Assembly (NCBI GenBank): GCA_903927755.1
Contig: CAIYOD010000076.1
Location: 1 to 55,862 of the forward strand
Direction: 5' to 3'
Source of the DNA: an uncultured Thermoleophilia bacterium
GTDB lineage: Bacteria > Actinomycetota > Thermoleophilia > UBA2241
Length of the DNA stretch: 55,862 nucleotides
This document shows positions 25,953-33,896 of the stretch, piece after piece. Positions within the stretch are counted from its first letter, which is position 1. Each line of letters opens with the position of its first letter. The position numbers and the translations under genes are program-made. The notes beneath the pieces were generated by a model. It was not told where the DNA came from, ran no database searches, and worked only from the letters and a program-made list of their open reading frames with translations.

Positions 25953-26142
25953 CAGAGCCATCCTATTCCGCCCACCGTCGACCCGCCTTCATCCGCCCTT
26001 CACGAGCCTTAACGAGGCAAACCGGCGCGCCGGTTGACCCAATACAGGACTACTTCTACCGTCTTACGTGTGTTCAGGCGCTCGCCAGCGCGAAACGCAT
26101 GCAAAGGTCGCACAGATCGTGTCCCCGAAGTCAGGAGAGCCC

Positions 26143-26925
26143 ATGATCAAGCCCAGACCGCTCCACCTCGTAGCCGTGGTCGCCGCCGTTGCGTCCGTCG
26201 CGCTCACCGCCGCAGTCGCTCGCCCCGCCCAGGCGCTGCCCAGCTACAAGTCGGCCTGCTCCACCTGCCACTCCGCGACGCCCTCCGGCACCGTGACGGG
26301 CACCCCGAGCAAGACGACCCTCGCTCCCGGCGAGGCGTATTCCGTCGACGTCGCCGTCGCCCTCGGCGCGAGCGGCACGTCCGGGTACTGGATCAGCAGC
26401 AACGACGTCCTGACCCCGGCCGTGAGCCTCACGGGCGGTCCCGGCACCTCGCCGTATGCTGCCAATCTGACGGCTCCGGCCGCCGCGGGCACGTACACGT
26501 ACAAGCTGTGGGGCGCCAAGGGCACGCCGGGCTCCGGTCAGGCTCTCGCCAGCACCTTCCAGATCATCGTCGCGGACAATGGTGGCGGCGGAGGCGGAGG
26601 CGGAGGGACCGTCGACGCCGTCGCGCCGACCACGGTGGCGCCGAGCGCCGCCAAGGTGGTCAAGGGCAGGAAGGCGACACTGAAGTATCAGATCAACGAT
26701 GCCGCCCCCAACCTCGGCACCGCGACCGCCGTCATCAAGATCAAGAACAAGGCCGGCAAGGTCGTCAAGACCATCAAGCCCGGCGCCAAGGCCGTCAACG
26801 TCCTGCAGAAGACGACCTTCACCTGCAAGCTCGCCAAGGGCACGTACAAGTTCTCCGTGACCGCGACCGACGCCGCCGGAAACGCCGCCGGAAACACTGC
26901 GGTCAACAAGCTGACCGTCAAGTAA
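26143..26925 (+). CDS. Secreted protein with CxxCH motif and Ig-like C-terminal domain
   Basis: From ATG 26143, preceded by AGGAGA, the 260-residue product has a Sec signal peptide (cleavage near 'QALPSYK'). Directly after it is 'SACSTCHSATPSG', a CxxCH motif that could hold a covalent c-type heme, then a beta-sandwich region ('GEAYSVDVAVALGASGTSGYW'), a linker of nine glycines, and a second Ig-like domain of Lys/Ala/Val beta strands ending 'KLTVK'. A TTGACC at 26034-26039 with TACCGT 17 bases later may be the promoter. The heme would need the cytochrome c maturation system. The exact family is unknown to me. Confidence 0.7.
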   Translation: MIKPRPLHLVAVVAAVASVALTAAVARPAQALPSYKSACSTCHSATPSGTVTGTPSKTTLAPGEAYSVDVAVALGASGTSGYWISSNDVLTPAVSLTGGPGTSPYAANLTAPAAAGTYTYKLWGAKGTPGSGQALASTFQIIVADNGGGGGGGGGTVDAVAPTTVAPSAAKVVKGRKATLKYQINDAAPNLGTATAVIKIKNKAGKVVKTIKPGAKAVNVLQKTTFTCKLAKGTYKFSVTATDAAGNAAGNTAVNKLTVK

Positions 26926-26972
26926 GAACCGGGTGACGGGCGGCCCGGCCAGGCTGCCATACTCGCCCCAAG

Positions 26973-27010
26973 ACGACGACGGGGCCGGCGTTCGCCGGCC
27001 CCGTCGTCGT
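26973..27010 (+). terminator. Strong hairpin terminator
   Basis: An 18-bp perfect stem (26973-26990 with 26993-27010; inner part GGGGCCGGCG / CGCCGGCCCC) follows the secreted CxxCH gene by about 47 bases and is followed by TCTGCG. Before the island arrived it would also have lain beyond the selC 3' end. Confidence 0.7.
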
Positions 27011-27053
27011 TCTGCGTGCTCGTCGGCGAATCCCCACCGGCGTTGTGAATCAG

Positions 27054-27119
27054 TGGCGGAGCGACATGGGAGTCGAACCCACCCAGGACGAGATCATCGC
27101 CCCGCAGACGGTTTTGAAG
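27054..27119 (-). repeat. Attachment site copy: 3' fragment of tRNA-Sec (left end of island)
   Basis: These 66 bases are identical to 51349-51414, which is the tRNA-Sec sequence from the anticodon loop to the CCA end. The match starts exactly at CCA and stops within the anticodon loop; after it the sequence is unrelated to tRNA (TTCGCAC instead of ACCGCGG). It is not a working tRNA because the 5' half is missing. This is the standard mark of a site-specific insertion into a tRNA gene. Confidence 0.95.
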
Positions 27120-27260
27120 TTCGCACTTAACCCCGTAGCCCTCAGAAGCGGACCTCAGAGGCAGATTGGGAATGGTGATGCAGCGGTGCCATCGCGCTGG
27201 CCGCGACAGTGATGAACTGGAGTAGCGCATTCAATGCCCACCGACGATCCGGAGCCAAAT

Positions 27261-27277
27261 GGGCACCAGAGGGCACC
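27261..27277 (+). repeat. Paired GGGCACC motifs, possible recombinase arm sites (left)
   Basis: GGGCACC occurs at 27261-27267 and 27271-27277, ten bases apart. The same motif is paired at 51245-51251 and 51256-51262, near the other island end and in the same orientation. Tandem short repeats flanking an attachment site resemble arm-type sites of tyrosine recombinases; this is inference. Confidence 0.4.
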
Positions 27278-27319
27278 GCATCGACCACTCCGTCCAGGAA
27301 TCTTGCAGTTCAAGCGTTC

Positions 27320-27411
27320 TAGGCAGTCTGCATATGCACTCCGGGCAGGCTCAGTGCTAGGGTCCTAGACAGAAATTGCAGCTGCGTTCGTCGTCCTGTG
27401 CAGACTGCCTA
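27320..27411. repeat. 13-base inverted repeat near the island left end
   Basis: TAGGCAGTCTGCA (27320-27332) is the exact reverse complement of TGCAGACTGCCTA (27399-27411), with 66 bases between. It lies upstream of the lipoprotein gene and could be a regulatory or recombination structure. No gene fits between the arms. Confidence 0.45.
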
Positions 27412-27442
27412 ATCCCTGTTGGACAGACGAGGGGCGAGAGTG

Positions 27443-27841
27443 ATGTGGCGTGGAGTCGTAGCCTTGCTTGCGGTCACGCTCGGCGTAGTCCTTGCTGCCT
27501 CGGGATGCGGCACGACTGAAGCGAGTGACCCGTTCACCGGCTCCTGGAGTCCTTCCGGCAAGGCTCCCGCGACTACTGTGATCTCGCAGACCGGGGACGG
27601 GTATCACGTCACCTATCTAGCCTACGCTCAGCCCCTCTCGACATTGTCCCTCGTGCGTCACGGCGACCGGCTCGAGGGGACCATGATCGTCACGGGAGAC
27701 TCACCCCGCTCCTGGCGCATCGTCGTCGAGAGGCGCGAGGGCAGCGACAAGCTCTTCTGGACCGAGGGCGGCGGGACGATGCCACTCTCGCGGGTCAGCG
27801 ACAGCACCGCCCTCCCGTCAGCGTCGCCCACGGCCCCCTGA
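27443..27841 (+). CDS. Small lipoprotein, island
   Basis: The 132-residue product has a lipoprotein signal peptide with lipobox LAASGC (cysteine near residue 23) and a small beta-rich domain ('FTGSWSPSGKAPATTVISQTGDGYHVTYLAY', shown in part; key phrase 'RLEGTMIVTG'). A Ser/Pro tail ends it. The domain resembles small lipocalin-like or META-like beta barrels in lipoproteins, but no family can be named. The frame has GTG at 27440 and ATG at 27443, both after GAGGGGCGAG. Confidence 0.72.
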   Translation: MWRGVVALLAVTLGVVLAASGCGTTEASDPFTGSWSPSGKAPATTVISQTGDGYHVTYLAYAQPLSTLSLVRHGDRLEGTMIVTGDSPRSWRIVVERREGSDKLFWTEGGGTMPLSRVSDSTALPSASPTAP

Positions 27842-27862
27842 TGCAGTTCGCGCTGTCTAATA

Positions 27863-27933
27863 GGCGCATCAACCTGACGCGTCCAACGGCTTCTGTAGTA
27901 ACTTGGAGCCGCAGCCCGCGCAGGTTATGCGCC
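27863..27933 (+). repeat. Bulged stem-loop in the spacer before the HNH gene
   Basis: GGCGCAT-c-AACCTG-a-CGC (27863-27880) pairs with GCG-CAGGTT-ATGCGCC (27918-27933): 16 base pairs with two single unpaired bases (27870 and 27877) on one arm only. GGCTTC/GGAGCC (27888-27893 and 27905-27910) can form an inner helix. The one-sided bulges resemble the single-strand shape of integron attC sites, but the RYYYAAC/GTTRRRY core boxes are not matched. It may also be an RNA structure. Confidence 0.4.
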
Positions 27934-27965
27934 GGGCGCTGGGTTGATGGAGGGGGTGAGTACTG

Positions 27966-28712
27966 GTGGCCGCTCCAGATTTCTCTGCGATGGTAGTAGA
28001 CGTGCTCGCGAAGCGTGCCGCCCAGACGTGTTCCAACCCTTCGTGCCGTAGACCGACAAGTGGCTCGCACTCGGACTCGTCGAAATCCGTCGTGAAGGGC
28101 GAGGCCGCCCACATCCGAGGAGCCCGCCGCGGATCGGCGCGGTACGATCTCGCGATGACCGACAAGGTGCGCGCTGACCCGGCAAACGGCATCTGGCTCT
28201 GCAGGGAGTGTGCCAAGGTCATCGACGCAGACGAAGCCAGCCACCCGGTGAGCCTACTCCACGACTGGAAGAGCGCTCACGAGGCCTGGGTCAACGCGGG
28301 CCGTCCGGCTGAGCGGCCCGCTGTGCGCGAGATCTCGGTCAGTGACGGCGGTATCGGCAGCATGATCGCCAATGAGGGCAGTGGCACGGCTCTGGAGATC
28401 GAAGCGGCACCGGGACAGACGGCCGAGAGAGTGGCTGTGCGCGGCAAGGGCGTGGGCGAGGTAGTCACCAACACTGGCCCCGGAACCGCAAAGGTACTGA
28501 GGTCGACCGACGCCACGGCGTCTGAGTCGAGGGTTACTATCGACCGCCCGACTCAGATGGTGGCGGGACTAATCTCGAAGGTGTCAGTGCTCGACTGCGG
28601 CCATTGTGGCCAACAGTTCACAGCCACCAAGGTCATACAGGGGTTCGCGGGTGACGAGGAGCCCAGCGTGACAGTCAAGTGCCCGCACTGTGGCGGGGCG
28701 AACCGCATATGA
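27966..28712 (+). CDS. HNH endonuclease-like protein with C-terminal zinc ribbon
   Basis: The 248-residue protein starts at GTG 27966 (GGAGGGGG upstream). The first 110 residues have an HNH/treble-clef layout: 'TCSNPSCRRPT' (CxxxxC), 'KGEAAHIRGARRG' (AHI with the catalytic His), 'DPANGIWLCRECAKVID' (N and CxxC) and 'HDWKSAHEAW'. The C-terminal 50 residues have 'DCGHCG' and 'KCPHCGG', a zinc ribbon. The middle is a Gly/Thr/Ala-rich beta stretch. HNH domains cut DNA; a nuclease in an island fits a defence or mobile-element role. Confidence 0.78.
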   Translation: MAAPDFSAMVVDVLAKRAAQTCSNPSCRRPTSGSHSDSSKSVVKGEAAHIRGARRGSARYDLAMTDKVRADPANGIWLCRECAKVIDADEASHPVSLLHDWKSAHEAWVNAGRPAERPAVREISVSDGGIGSMIANEGSGTALEIEAAPGQTAERVAVRGKGVGEVVTNTGPGTAKVLRSTDATASESRVTIDRPTQMVAGLISKVSVLDCGHCGQQFTATKVIQGFAGDEEPSVTVKCPHCGGANRI

Positions 28713-28735
28713 CGACGCAACCTAACAAGTGCGAG

Positions 28736-28788
28736 AAGCTGATGCGCTGCGGGTCTTCATCACTCTGGGAGCGCTACGCGCACAGCTT
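28736..28788 (+). repeat. Bulged stem-loop after the HNH gene
   Basis: AAGCTG-a-TGCGC (28736-28747) pairs with GCGCA-CAGCTT (28778-28788), 11 bp with one unpaired base at 28742 and a 30-base loop. ACCTAAC, which fits RYYYAAC, lies just upstream at 28720-28726, but no GTTRRRY partner is found after the right arm. Its position directly after a stop codon is like an attC site; the match is incomplete. Confidence 0.35.
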
Positions 28789-28826
28789 ATCCGCGGTGAC
28801 AAGGACGGGGTCTCACGGAGGCGGAG

Positions 28827-29624
28827 TTGGCCGAGCGACGGATTAGCGTAAGGGGTCCTGGCCTGCAGCGCGCTGTCGAGGAGGCGCACCGACTTCACAA
28901 GCGGCTCAATCTGGTGGTCGACCGAGATGCCCTCGGACGAATTGTGCGGATCGGCTACTGTCTCGGCTCTGAAGACCCGTCATCGGATGTGAGTTGGTTC
29001 GCGCCGGGCGAGGTTGAGCTCATCGCCGACGAAGTGGACCTTCCCCATTTCGGGGACGCAGAGCTTGACGTCGAGTTCACCGATTCGAGCAAAGCCAACG
29101 AGCGAGTGACTCTGATCAACGTGCCGGTGGACGACGAGCTCGTCCTTCTACTGCGAGTGCTGTTCCGGATACACGGCGACAAGGTCGCACGCTTCGTAAT
29201 CCAGGTCGAGGTCGGAGCCGCTGGATGGGACCGTGGCCTTCGAAAGCCTGTCGTGCGGTACGACTGCGCGCACGGATTCGTCCACCGCGACATGCTCCAT
29301 CGGGACGGAGCCGTGACGAAGGTCCGCGTCGATGCCGACTGTCTCGCTGCAGCTGTGCCGGTGGTGGCTGCCGAGCTCCGGGAGCATCTCTTCACCTGGC
29401 TCAATGATCTCGGATACCCGGAAGCGGCGTCGGAGAGCATCTCCCACGATGCGTTCGCCCACGAGCTCAGCAAAGCCCAAGAGAAACTCGTCTCGCTGCT
29501 GAACAATCCGGCCCTGCTGGACACTACGAGCTCAAGTGCGAGGCTGTTTTCGGAGTACGCGCATGTCAGACCGACCGCCGATGCAGACCCGTCCAAAAGA
29601 GCGCATCGAGCTGACCTGCCCTAG
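28827..29624 (+). CDS. Unknown protein, island
   Basis: I do not recognise this 265-residue protein. It starts at TTG 28827 with GGAGGCGGAG directly upstream. Two parts can be seen: an N-terminal alpha/beta segment with 'LVVDRDALGRIVRIGYCLG', and a middle part with 'KVARFVIQVEV' and 'VVRYDCAHGFVHRDMLHRDG' which holds several His and Asp residues. The C-terminal third is helical ('FAHELSKAQEKLVSLLNN'). It has no membrane segment or signal. It lies in a run of same-strand small genes of unrelated type. Confidence 0.65.
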   Translation: MAERRISVRGPGLQRAVEEAHRLHKRLNLVVDRDALGRIVRIGYCLGSEDPSSDVSWFAPGEVELIADEVDLPHFGDAELDVEFTDSSKANERVTLINVPVDDELVLLLRVLFRIHGDKVARFVIQVEVGAAGWDRGLRKPVVRYDCAHGFVHRDMLHRDGAVTKVRVDADCLAAAVPVVAAELREHLFTWLNDLGYPEAASESISHDAFAHELSKAQEKLVSLLNNPALLDTTSSSARLFSEYAHVRPTADADPSKRAHRADLP

Positions 29625-29705
29625 GTTCGCAGTAGGCTCAGCGGTCAGCCCGCGCTATTCGTAAGCGGTGGGATAGCCCTTGCCCTCCGACGGTGTGAGG
29701 TAGAG

Positions 29706-29963
29706 GTGGCAGACGCAGGTATCCCGCTGGACGAATGGAACGGCAGCAAGGCCGCTCGCGAGCTGGACGAAACGACTCAAGAGTACAAGAGCGCAGAGGC
29801 TCAAACCCAGCAACTGGTGCGTATGACCAAGGTGCTTACCTGGTTGACTGGCGTCATGTCGGCTGTCGCTACAGGGTGCTCAGTTTCCACCAGGCGTCGA
29901 CACCCAGAGCCTACGCGCAGAGCTGAGCGAGCATTCATGTCCGTTGTCCGCGCGGTCGAGTAG
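29706..29963 (+). CDS. Small coiled-coil/membrane protein, possibly truncated
   Basis: The 85-residue product from GTG 29706 (GAGGTAGAG upstream) has an acidic helix 'ELDETTQEYKSAEAQTQQL', then a hydrophobic stretch 'VLTWLTGVMSAVATGCSV', then an Arg-rich tail. Small proteins with a heptad helix followed by one C-terminal membrane helix are common in islands; here the helix is short and the tail looks like read-through into another frame, so the gene may be damaged. Function unknown. Confidence 0.45.
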   Translation: MADAGIPLDEWNGSKAARELDETTQEYKSAEAQTQQLVRMTKVLTWLTGVMSAVATGCSVSTRRRHPEPTRRAERAFMSVVRAVE

Positions 29964-30028
29964 TATGGAGACGATACGACTTTGCGGCGGCGCTTGGGGC
30001 CAGCCGAGCGCAAGAGAGCGGGGGCATC

Positions 30029-33000
30029 ATGAGAAGAGACGTCGTCATGTGCGTGGCGCTCGCGGCCGTGTTGCTGCTCAGTGCCGGAGCCTCTGTCGCC
30101 CGCGCGACCTCGTCGGTGCCCGACGAAGGGGTATGGGTCACCAATGGCAGAATCGACGCCGTCGTGAGCGCGCCCGACGGGACCACCTACATCGGCGGCG
30201 CCTTCGACTATGTGGGTCCGCAGACAGGTTACGGAGTCGCTCTCGACACAACCAGTGGTGCCCGCGCTACCTCATTCCCGCTGGTAGACGCCGAGGTGGC
30301 TTCGACGGTAGCCGACGGCTCCGGCGGCTACTACATCGGCGGCAACTTCGGGAGGGTGGGCGACAGCACCCGCAACGGCATCGCCCACATTCTCGCTGAT
30401 GGTTCCGTGGACCCCGGATTCGACCCCGGCGCCAACAGCACTGTCCGCGCCCTCGCCGTCTTGGGCACGACCGTCTACGCGGCCGGCGACTTCACCTCCA
30501 TCGGCGGTCAGACGCGCAACAGGATTGCCGCCCTCGATGCGACGACTGGCCTCGCCACCTCCTGGAACCCCAACGCGAGCGCCGCCGTCTACGCCCTCGC
30601 TGTCTCGGACACGACGATCTACGCCGGCGGCGACTTCACCACGATTGGCGGTCAGACCCGCAACACCACGGCCGCGCTCGACTTGACCACCGGGGCGGCC
30701 ACGACATGGAATCCGAGCGCGAACGGGAGCCACGTCGAGTCCCTCGCGATATCGGGCACGACTGTTTACGCGGCCGGCGACTTCACCTATGTCGGCGGCC
30801 AGACGCGCAGCTCCGTCGCTGCTCTCGATGCGACCACCGGCCTCGCCACGTCCTGGAGCCCCGAACCGAATAGCCTCGTCCGCGCCCTCGCCGTCTTGGG
30901 CACGACCGTCTACGCGGCCGGCGACTTCACCTCCATCGGCGGTCAGACGCGCAACAGGATTGCCGCCCTCGATGCGACGACTGGCCTCGCCACCTCCTGG
31001 AACCCCAACGCGAGCGGGGGCTCGGTGTACACCATTGCGGTCTCGGGCACGACGATCTACGCCGGCGGCGACTTCACCACGATTGGCGGTCAGACCCGCC
31101 ATCGGCTCGCCGCTCTTGACGCGACAAGCGGCGACGCTACGTCATGGAACTGCAACGCAAGCGGCACTGTGCGCGCCCTCAGCGTCTCGGGAGCGACGGT
31201 CTACGCCGGCGGTGCCTTCTCCTCCGTCGGCGGGCAGCCCCGCCACAACATCGCTGCTCTTGATGCGACCACCGGCTTCGCGACGCCCTGGGACCCTAGT
31301 GCAGACTACGCAGTCAAAGCCCTTGCCGTCTCGGGTTCGATCGTCTACGCCGGCGGCAACTTCACACACATCGGGGGCCAGGGCCGCGGCTTCATCGCTG
31401 CTCTCGACGCGACCACCGGCCTGGCGACGTCCTGGGACCCTAGTGCGGACAATGGCTCGGTCCTCGCCCTCGCTGTCTCGGGCACGACGATCTACGCCGG
31501 CGGCGACTTCGTCTCCATAGGCGGCCACACGCGCCGTCGACTCGCTGCCCTCGATGCGACGACTGGCCTCGCCACCTCCTGGAACCCCAACGCGAGCGGG
31601 GGCTCGGTGTACACCATTGCGGTCTCGGGCACGACGATCTACGCCGGCGGCGACTTCACCACGATTGGCGGTCAGACGCGCCATCGGCTCGCTGCGCTTG
31701 ATGCGACCACCGGCCTCGCCACGTCCTGGAGCCCCGAACCGAATAGCCTCGTCCGCGCCCTCGCGATATCGGGCACGACCGTCTACGCGGCCGGCGACTT
31801 CACCTCCATCGGCGGTCAGACGCGCAACAGGATTGCCGCCTTGGACACGAGTATTGGCAATGCAACGACTTGGAACCCCAGCGCAAGCGGCTCGTACGGT
31901 GCGGTCTATGCCCTTGGCGTCTCAGGTGCGACGATCTACGCTGGCGGCTTCTTCTCTACCATCGGCGGCCAAACGCGGCACGACATCGCGGCCCTCGATG
32001 CGACGAGCGGCCTCGCCACTTCCTGGAACCCCCGCGCGAACAACCTCGTCCGTGCGCTCGCCGTATCCGGCTCAACCGTAAACGCTGGCGGCGACTTCAC
32101 CGGCATGATGACAGTGGGCACCGGCCAAGTGCGCCCGTACTTTGCACGGTTCTCCCCGCACGCGCCCACCGTCACGAGTTTCACCCCGAACTCGGGTCCA
32201 GTCGGCACGACTGTGACCCTTACCGGCAAGTACTTCACGGGTGCTACTTCGGTCACCCTTGACGGCGCGTCGGCGAGCTTCAACGTGGACTCCGACACCC
32301 AAGCCACAGTCACGGTGCCGGCTGGGGCCACCAGCGGCAAGATCGCCGTGACGACTTCGGACGGTAGCGCAACAAGCAGCGGAAGCTTCACCGTCATCCC
32401 GGCTCCGTCGCTGAGTGGCTTCAGCCCTTCTTCAGGCCCGGTGGGCACCACCGTAACGATCAGCGGCACGAACCTCACCGACGCCACGGCGGTGACCTTC
32501 CACGGAGCTGTTCTGTCGGCCACCTTCAGCGTGGACAGCGAGACGCAGATCACCGCCACGGTGCCAATCCTGGCCACCACAGGCCCAATCGCCGTCACGA
32601 CTCCCGGCGGCACCGCATCGAGCACCGGGAGCTTCACGGTAATCCCCGCGCCGACGGTCATCCGCTTCACTCCGCTCAATGGCTGGGTCGGCACCACCGT
32701 GACGCTCTATGGCACTAACCTCACTGGCGCCAGCGCGGTTGGCTTCCACGGCACCTCGGCCAGCTATACGGTCAACTCAGCCACGCAGATAACGGCCACG
32801 GTTCCGGCTGGCGCGACCAGCGGGACGATCACCGTCACGACCCCCGGCGGCAGCGCCACAAGCACTGTCAGCTTCACCGTCCTGTCGTCACCCAGCATCA
32901 CGAGTTTCACTCCGATGTCGGGTTGGGCCGCCCACGGTGTTGACTTCCTCGGTACCACCGTAACGCTCATCGGCCCCGGCCTCGGGTTCGCCACGGAAGT

Positions 33001-33667
33001 CCGTTTCCACGGCGCGATCGCACGCTACGCGGTCGACTCGGAGACGCAGATCACCGCCAAGGTCCCTTTTGGCGCGACCAGCGGCACGATCAGCGTCACG
33101 ACCCCCGGCGGCAGCGCCACGAGCACTGACAGCTTCACCGTCCTCCCGTCACCCGGCATCACGAGCTTCACGCCGATGTCGGGGCTGATCGGTACCGACG
33201 TGACGCTGTCCGGGACTGGGCTGACTGGTGCCACCTCGGTTACGTTCCACGGCATGGCCGCAACCTACACCGTCAACTCCGACACGCAGATCATCGCCAC
33301 GGTGCCTGCTGGCGCGAGCACGGGGAAGATCGCCGTCACCACCCCGGGCGGCGCCGCGACGAGCCTAGCGAGCTACACGGTAACGACAGTGCCGCCGCCA
33401 CAGCCAGTGAGGCCCAGCGTGACGAAGCTCTTGCCGTCGTTTGGAAAACGTGGCGTCACTATCACGATTACCGGCAGGAGCTTCGGCAAGAAGAGCAGCG
33501 CCAGTTGGGTGAAGTTCGGCGCCACGAAGTGCACGCAGTACGTCTCCTGGAGCAAGACGCGCATCAAGTGCAAGGTGCCGTTGAAGGCCCGACTCGGCGA
33601 AGTCAAGGTGAAGGTCGTGACCTCGGCGGGTGCGAGCAAGTCGAAGGCGTTCACGGTGAAGCGGTAG
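30029..33667 (+). CDS. Large secreted protein: 13-14 propeller-type repeats plus six IPT/TIG domains
   Basis: The 1212-residue product has a signal peptide cleaved near 'SVARA'. Residues about 35-705 are 13-14 repeats of about 43-50 residues built on 'IYAGGDFTTIGGQTR' and 'IAALDATTGLATSWNPNA', like the delta-60 or 'galactose oxidase-like' propeller repeats of secreted proteins. Then five Ig-like IPT/TIG domains follow, each opening with '(S/T)FTPxSGxVGTTVTLTG', and a sixth, basic C-terminal one ('GKRGVTITITGRSFGKKSS' to 'KSKAFTVKR'). Such proteins are surface or extracellular adhesins or binding proteins. The weak ribosome site is GAGCGGGGG. The same C-terminal domain ends the next gene. Confidence 0.85.
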   Translation: MRRDVVMCVALAAVLLLSAGASVARATSSVPDEGVWVTNGRIDAVVSAPDGTTYIGGAFDYVGPQTGYGVALDTTSGARATSFPLVDAEVASTVADGSGGYYIGGNFGRVGDSTRNGIAHILADGSVDPGFDPGANSTVRALAVLGTTVYAAGDFTSIGGQTRNRIAALDATTGLATSWNPNASAAVYALAVSDTTIYAGGDFTTIGGQTRNTTAALDLTTGAATTWNPSANGSHVESLAISGTTVYAAGDFTYVGGQTRSSVAALDATTGLATSWSPEPNSLVRALAVLGTTVYAAGDFTSIGGQTRNRIAALDATTGLATSWNPNASGGSVYTIAVSGTTIYAGGDFTTIGGQTRHRLAALDATSGDATSWNCNASGTVRALSVSGATVYAGGAFSSVGGQPRHNIAALDATTGFATPWDPSADYAVKALAVSGSIVYAGGNFTHIGGQGRGFIAALDATTGLATSWDPSADNGSVLALAVSGTTIYAGGDFVSIGGHTRRRLAALDATTGLATSWNPNASGGSVYTIAVSGTTIYAGGDFTTIGGQTRHRLAALDATTGLATSWSPEPNSLVRALAISGTTVYAAGDFTSIGGQTRNRIAALDTSIGNATTWNPSASGSYGAVYALGVSGATIYAGGFFSTIGGQTRHDIAALDATSGLATSWNPRANNLVRALAVSGSTVNAGGDFTGMMTVGTGQVRPYFARFSPHAPTVTSFTPNSGPVGTTVTLTGKYFTGATSVTLDGASASFNVDSDTQATVTVPAGATSGKIAVTTSDGSATSSGSFTVIPAPSLSGFSPSSGPVGTTVTISGTNLTDATAVTFHGAVLSATFSVDSETQITATVPILATTGPIAVTTPGGTASSTGSFTVIPAPTVIRFTPLNGWVGTTVTLYGTNLTGASAVGFHGTSASYTVNSATQITATVPAGATSGTITVTTPGGSATSTVSFTVLSSPSITSFTPMSGWAAHGVDFLGTTVTLIGPGLGFATEVRFHGAIARYAVDSETQITAKVPFGATSGTISVTTPGGSATSTDSFTVLPSPGITSFTPMSGLIGTDVTLSGTGLTGATSVTFHGMAATYTVNSDTQIIATVPAGASTGKIAVTTPGGAATSLASYTVTTVPPPQPVRPSVTKLLPSFGKRGVTITITGRSFGKKSSASWVKFGATKCTQYVSWSKTRIKCKVPLKARLGEVKVKVVTSAGASKSKAFTVKR
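30443..30581 (+). repeat. 139-base direct repeat, copy 1 (copy 2 at 30878-31016)
   Basis: The 139 bases are identical to 30878-31016, 435 bases (145 codons) downstream and in frame. Other repeat units of this gene differ at many silent positions, so this identity shows recent duplication or gene conversion inside the repeat region. Confidence 0.9.
30965..31095 (+). repeat. 131-base direct repeat, copy 1 (copy 2 at 31547-31677)
   Basis: The 131 bases are identical to 31547-31677, 582 bases (194 codons) downstream and in frame. It overlaps the second copy of the other repeat (30878-31016), so the region has been copied more than once. Confidence 0.9.
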
Positions 33668-33896
33668 CGGGCAGTGACCCCGATTCCTAGTAGGCACGTT
33701 TCCGTGCCGTCGGTGGTGGAGTCTGCGCCCCACGATGCCGATATCAATGGTGCCTCGACGCGGGCTCCGTGGGCAGCCGCAATCAGTATGTCAAGACTCA
33801 ACGCGGCAATGAGACGCAGGGGTCAGTCAAGACTTGACGCGGACTGGCGGCCTAGGAGTTCGACCCGCCGGGCCCAGCCGGAATCGGAGGTGCAAC

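Noticed and set aside
26040..26142. c-di-GMP or other riboswitch before the CxxCH gene
   Set aside because: A few GCAAAG-like bases are present but the conserved stems and loops of the known c-di-GMP aptamers cannot be formed.
27054..27119. A second tRNA gene
   Set aside because: Only the 3' part from the anticodon loop to CCA is present; the sequence that should form the 5' half does not pair. It is the attachment-site copy.
30443..31677. CRISPR array
   Set aside because: The repeats are over 130 bases, lie in a coding frame and encode propeller units; there are no cas genes.
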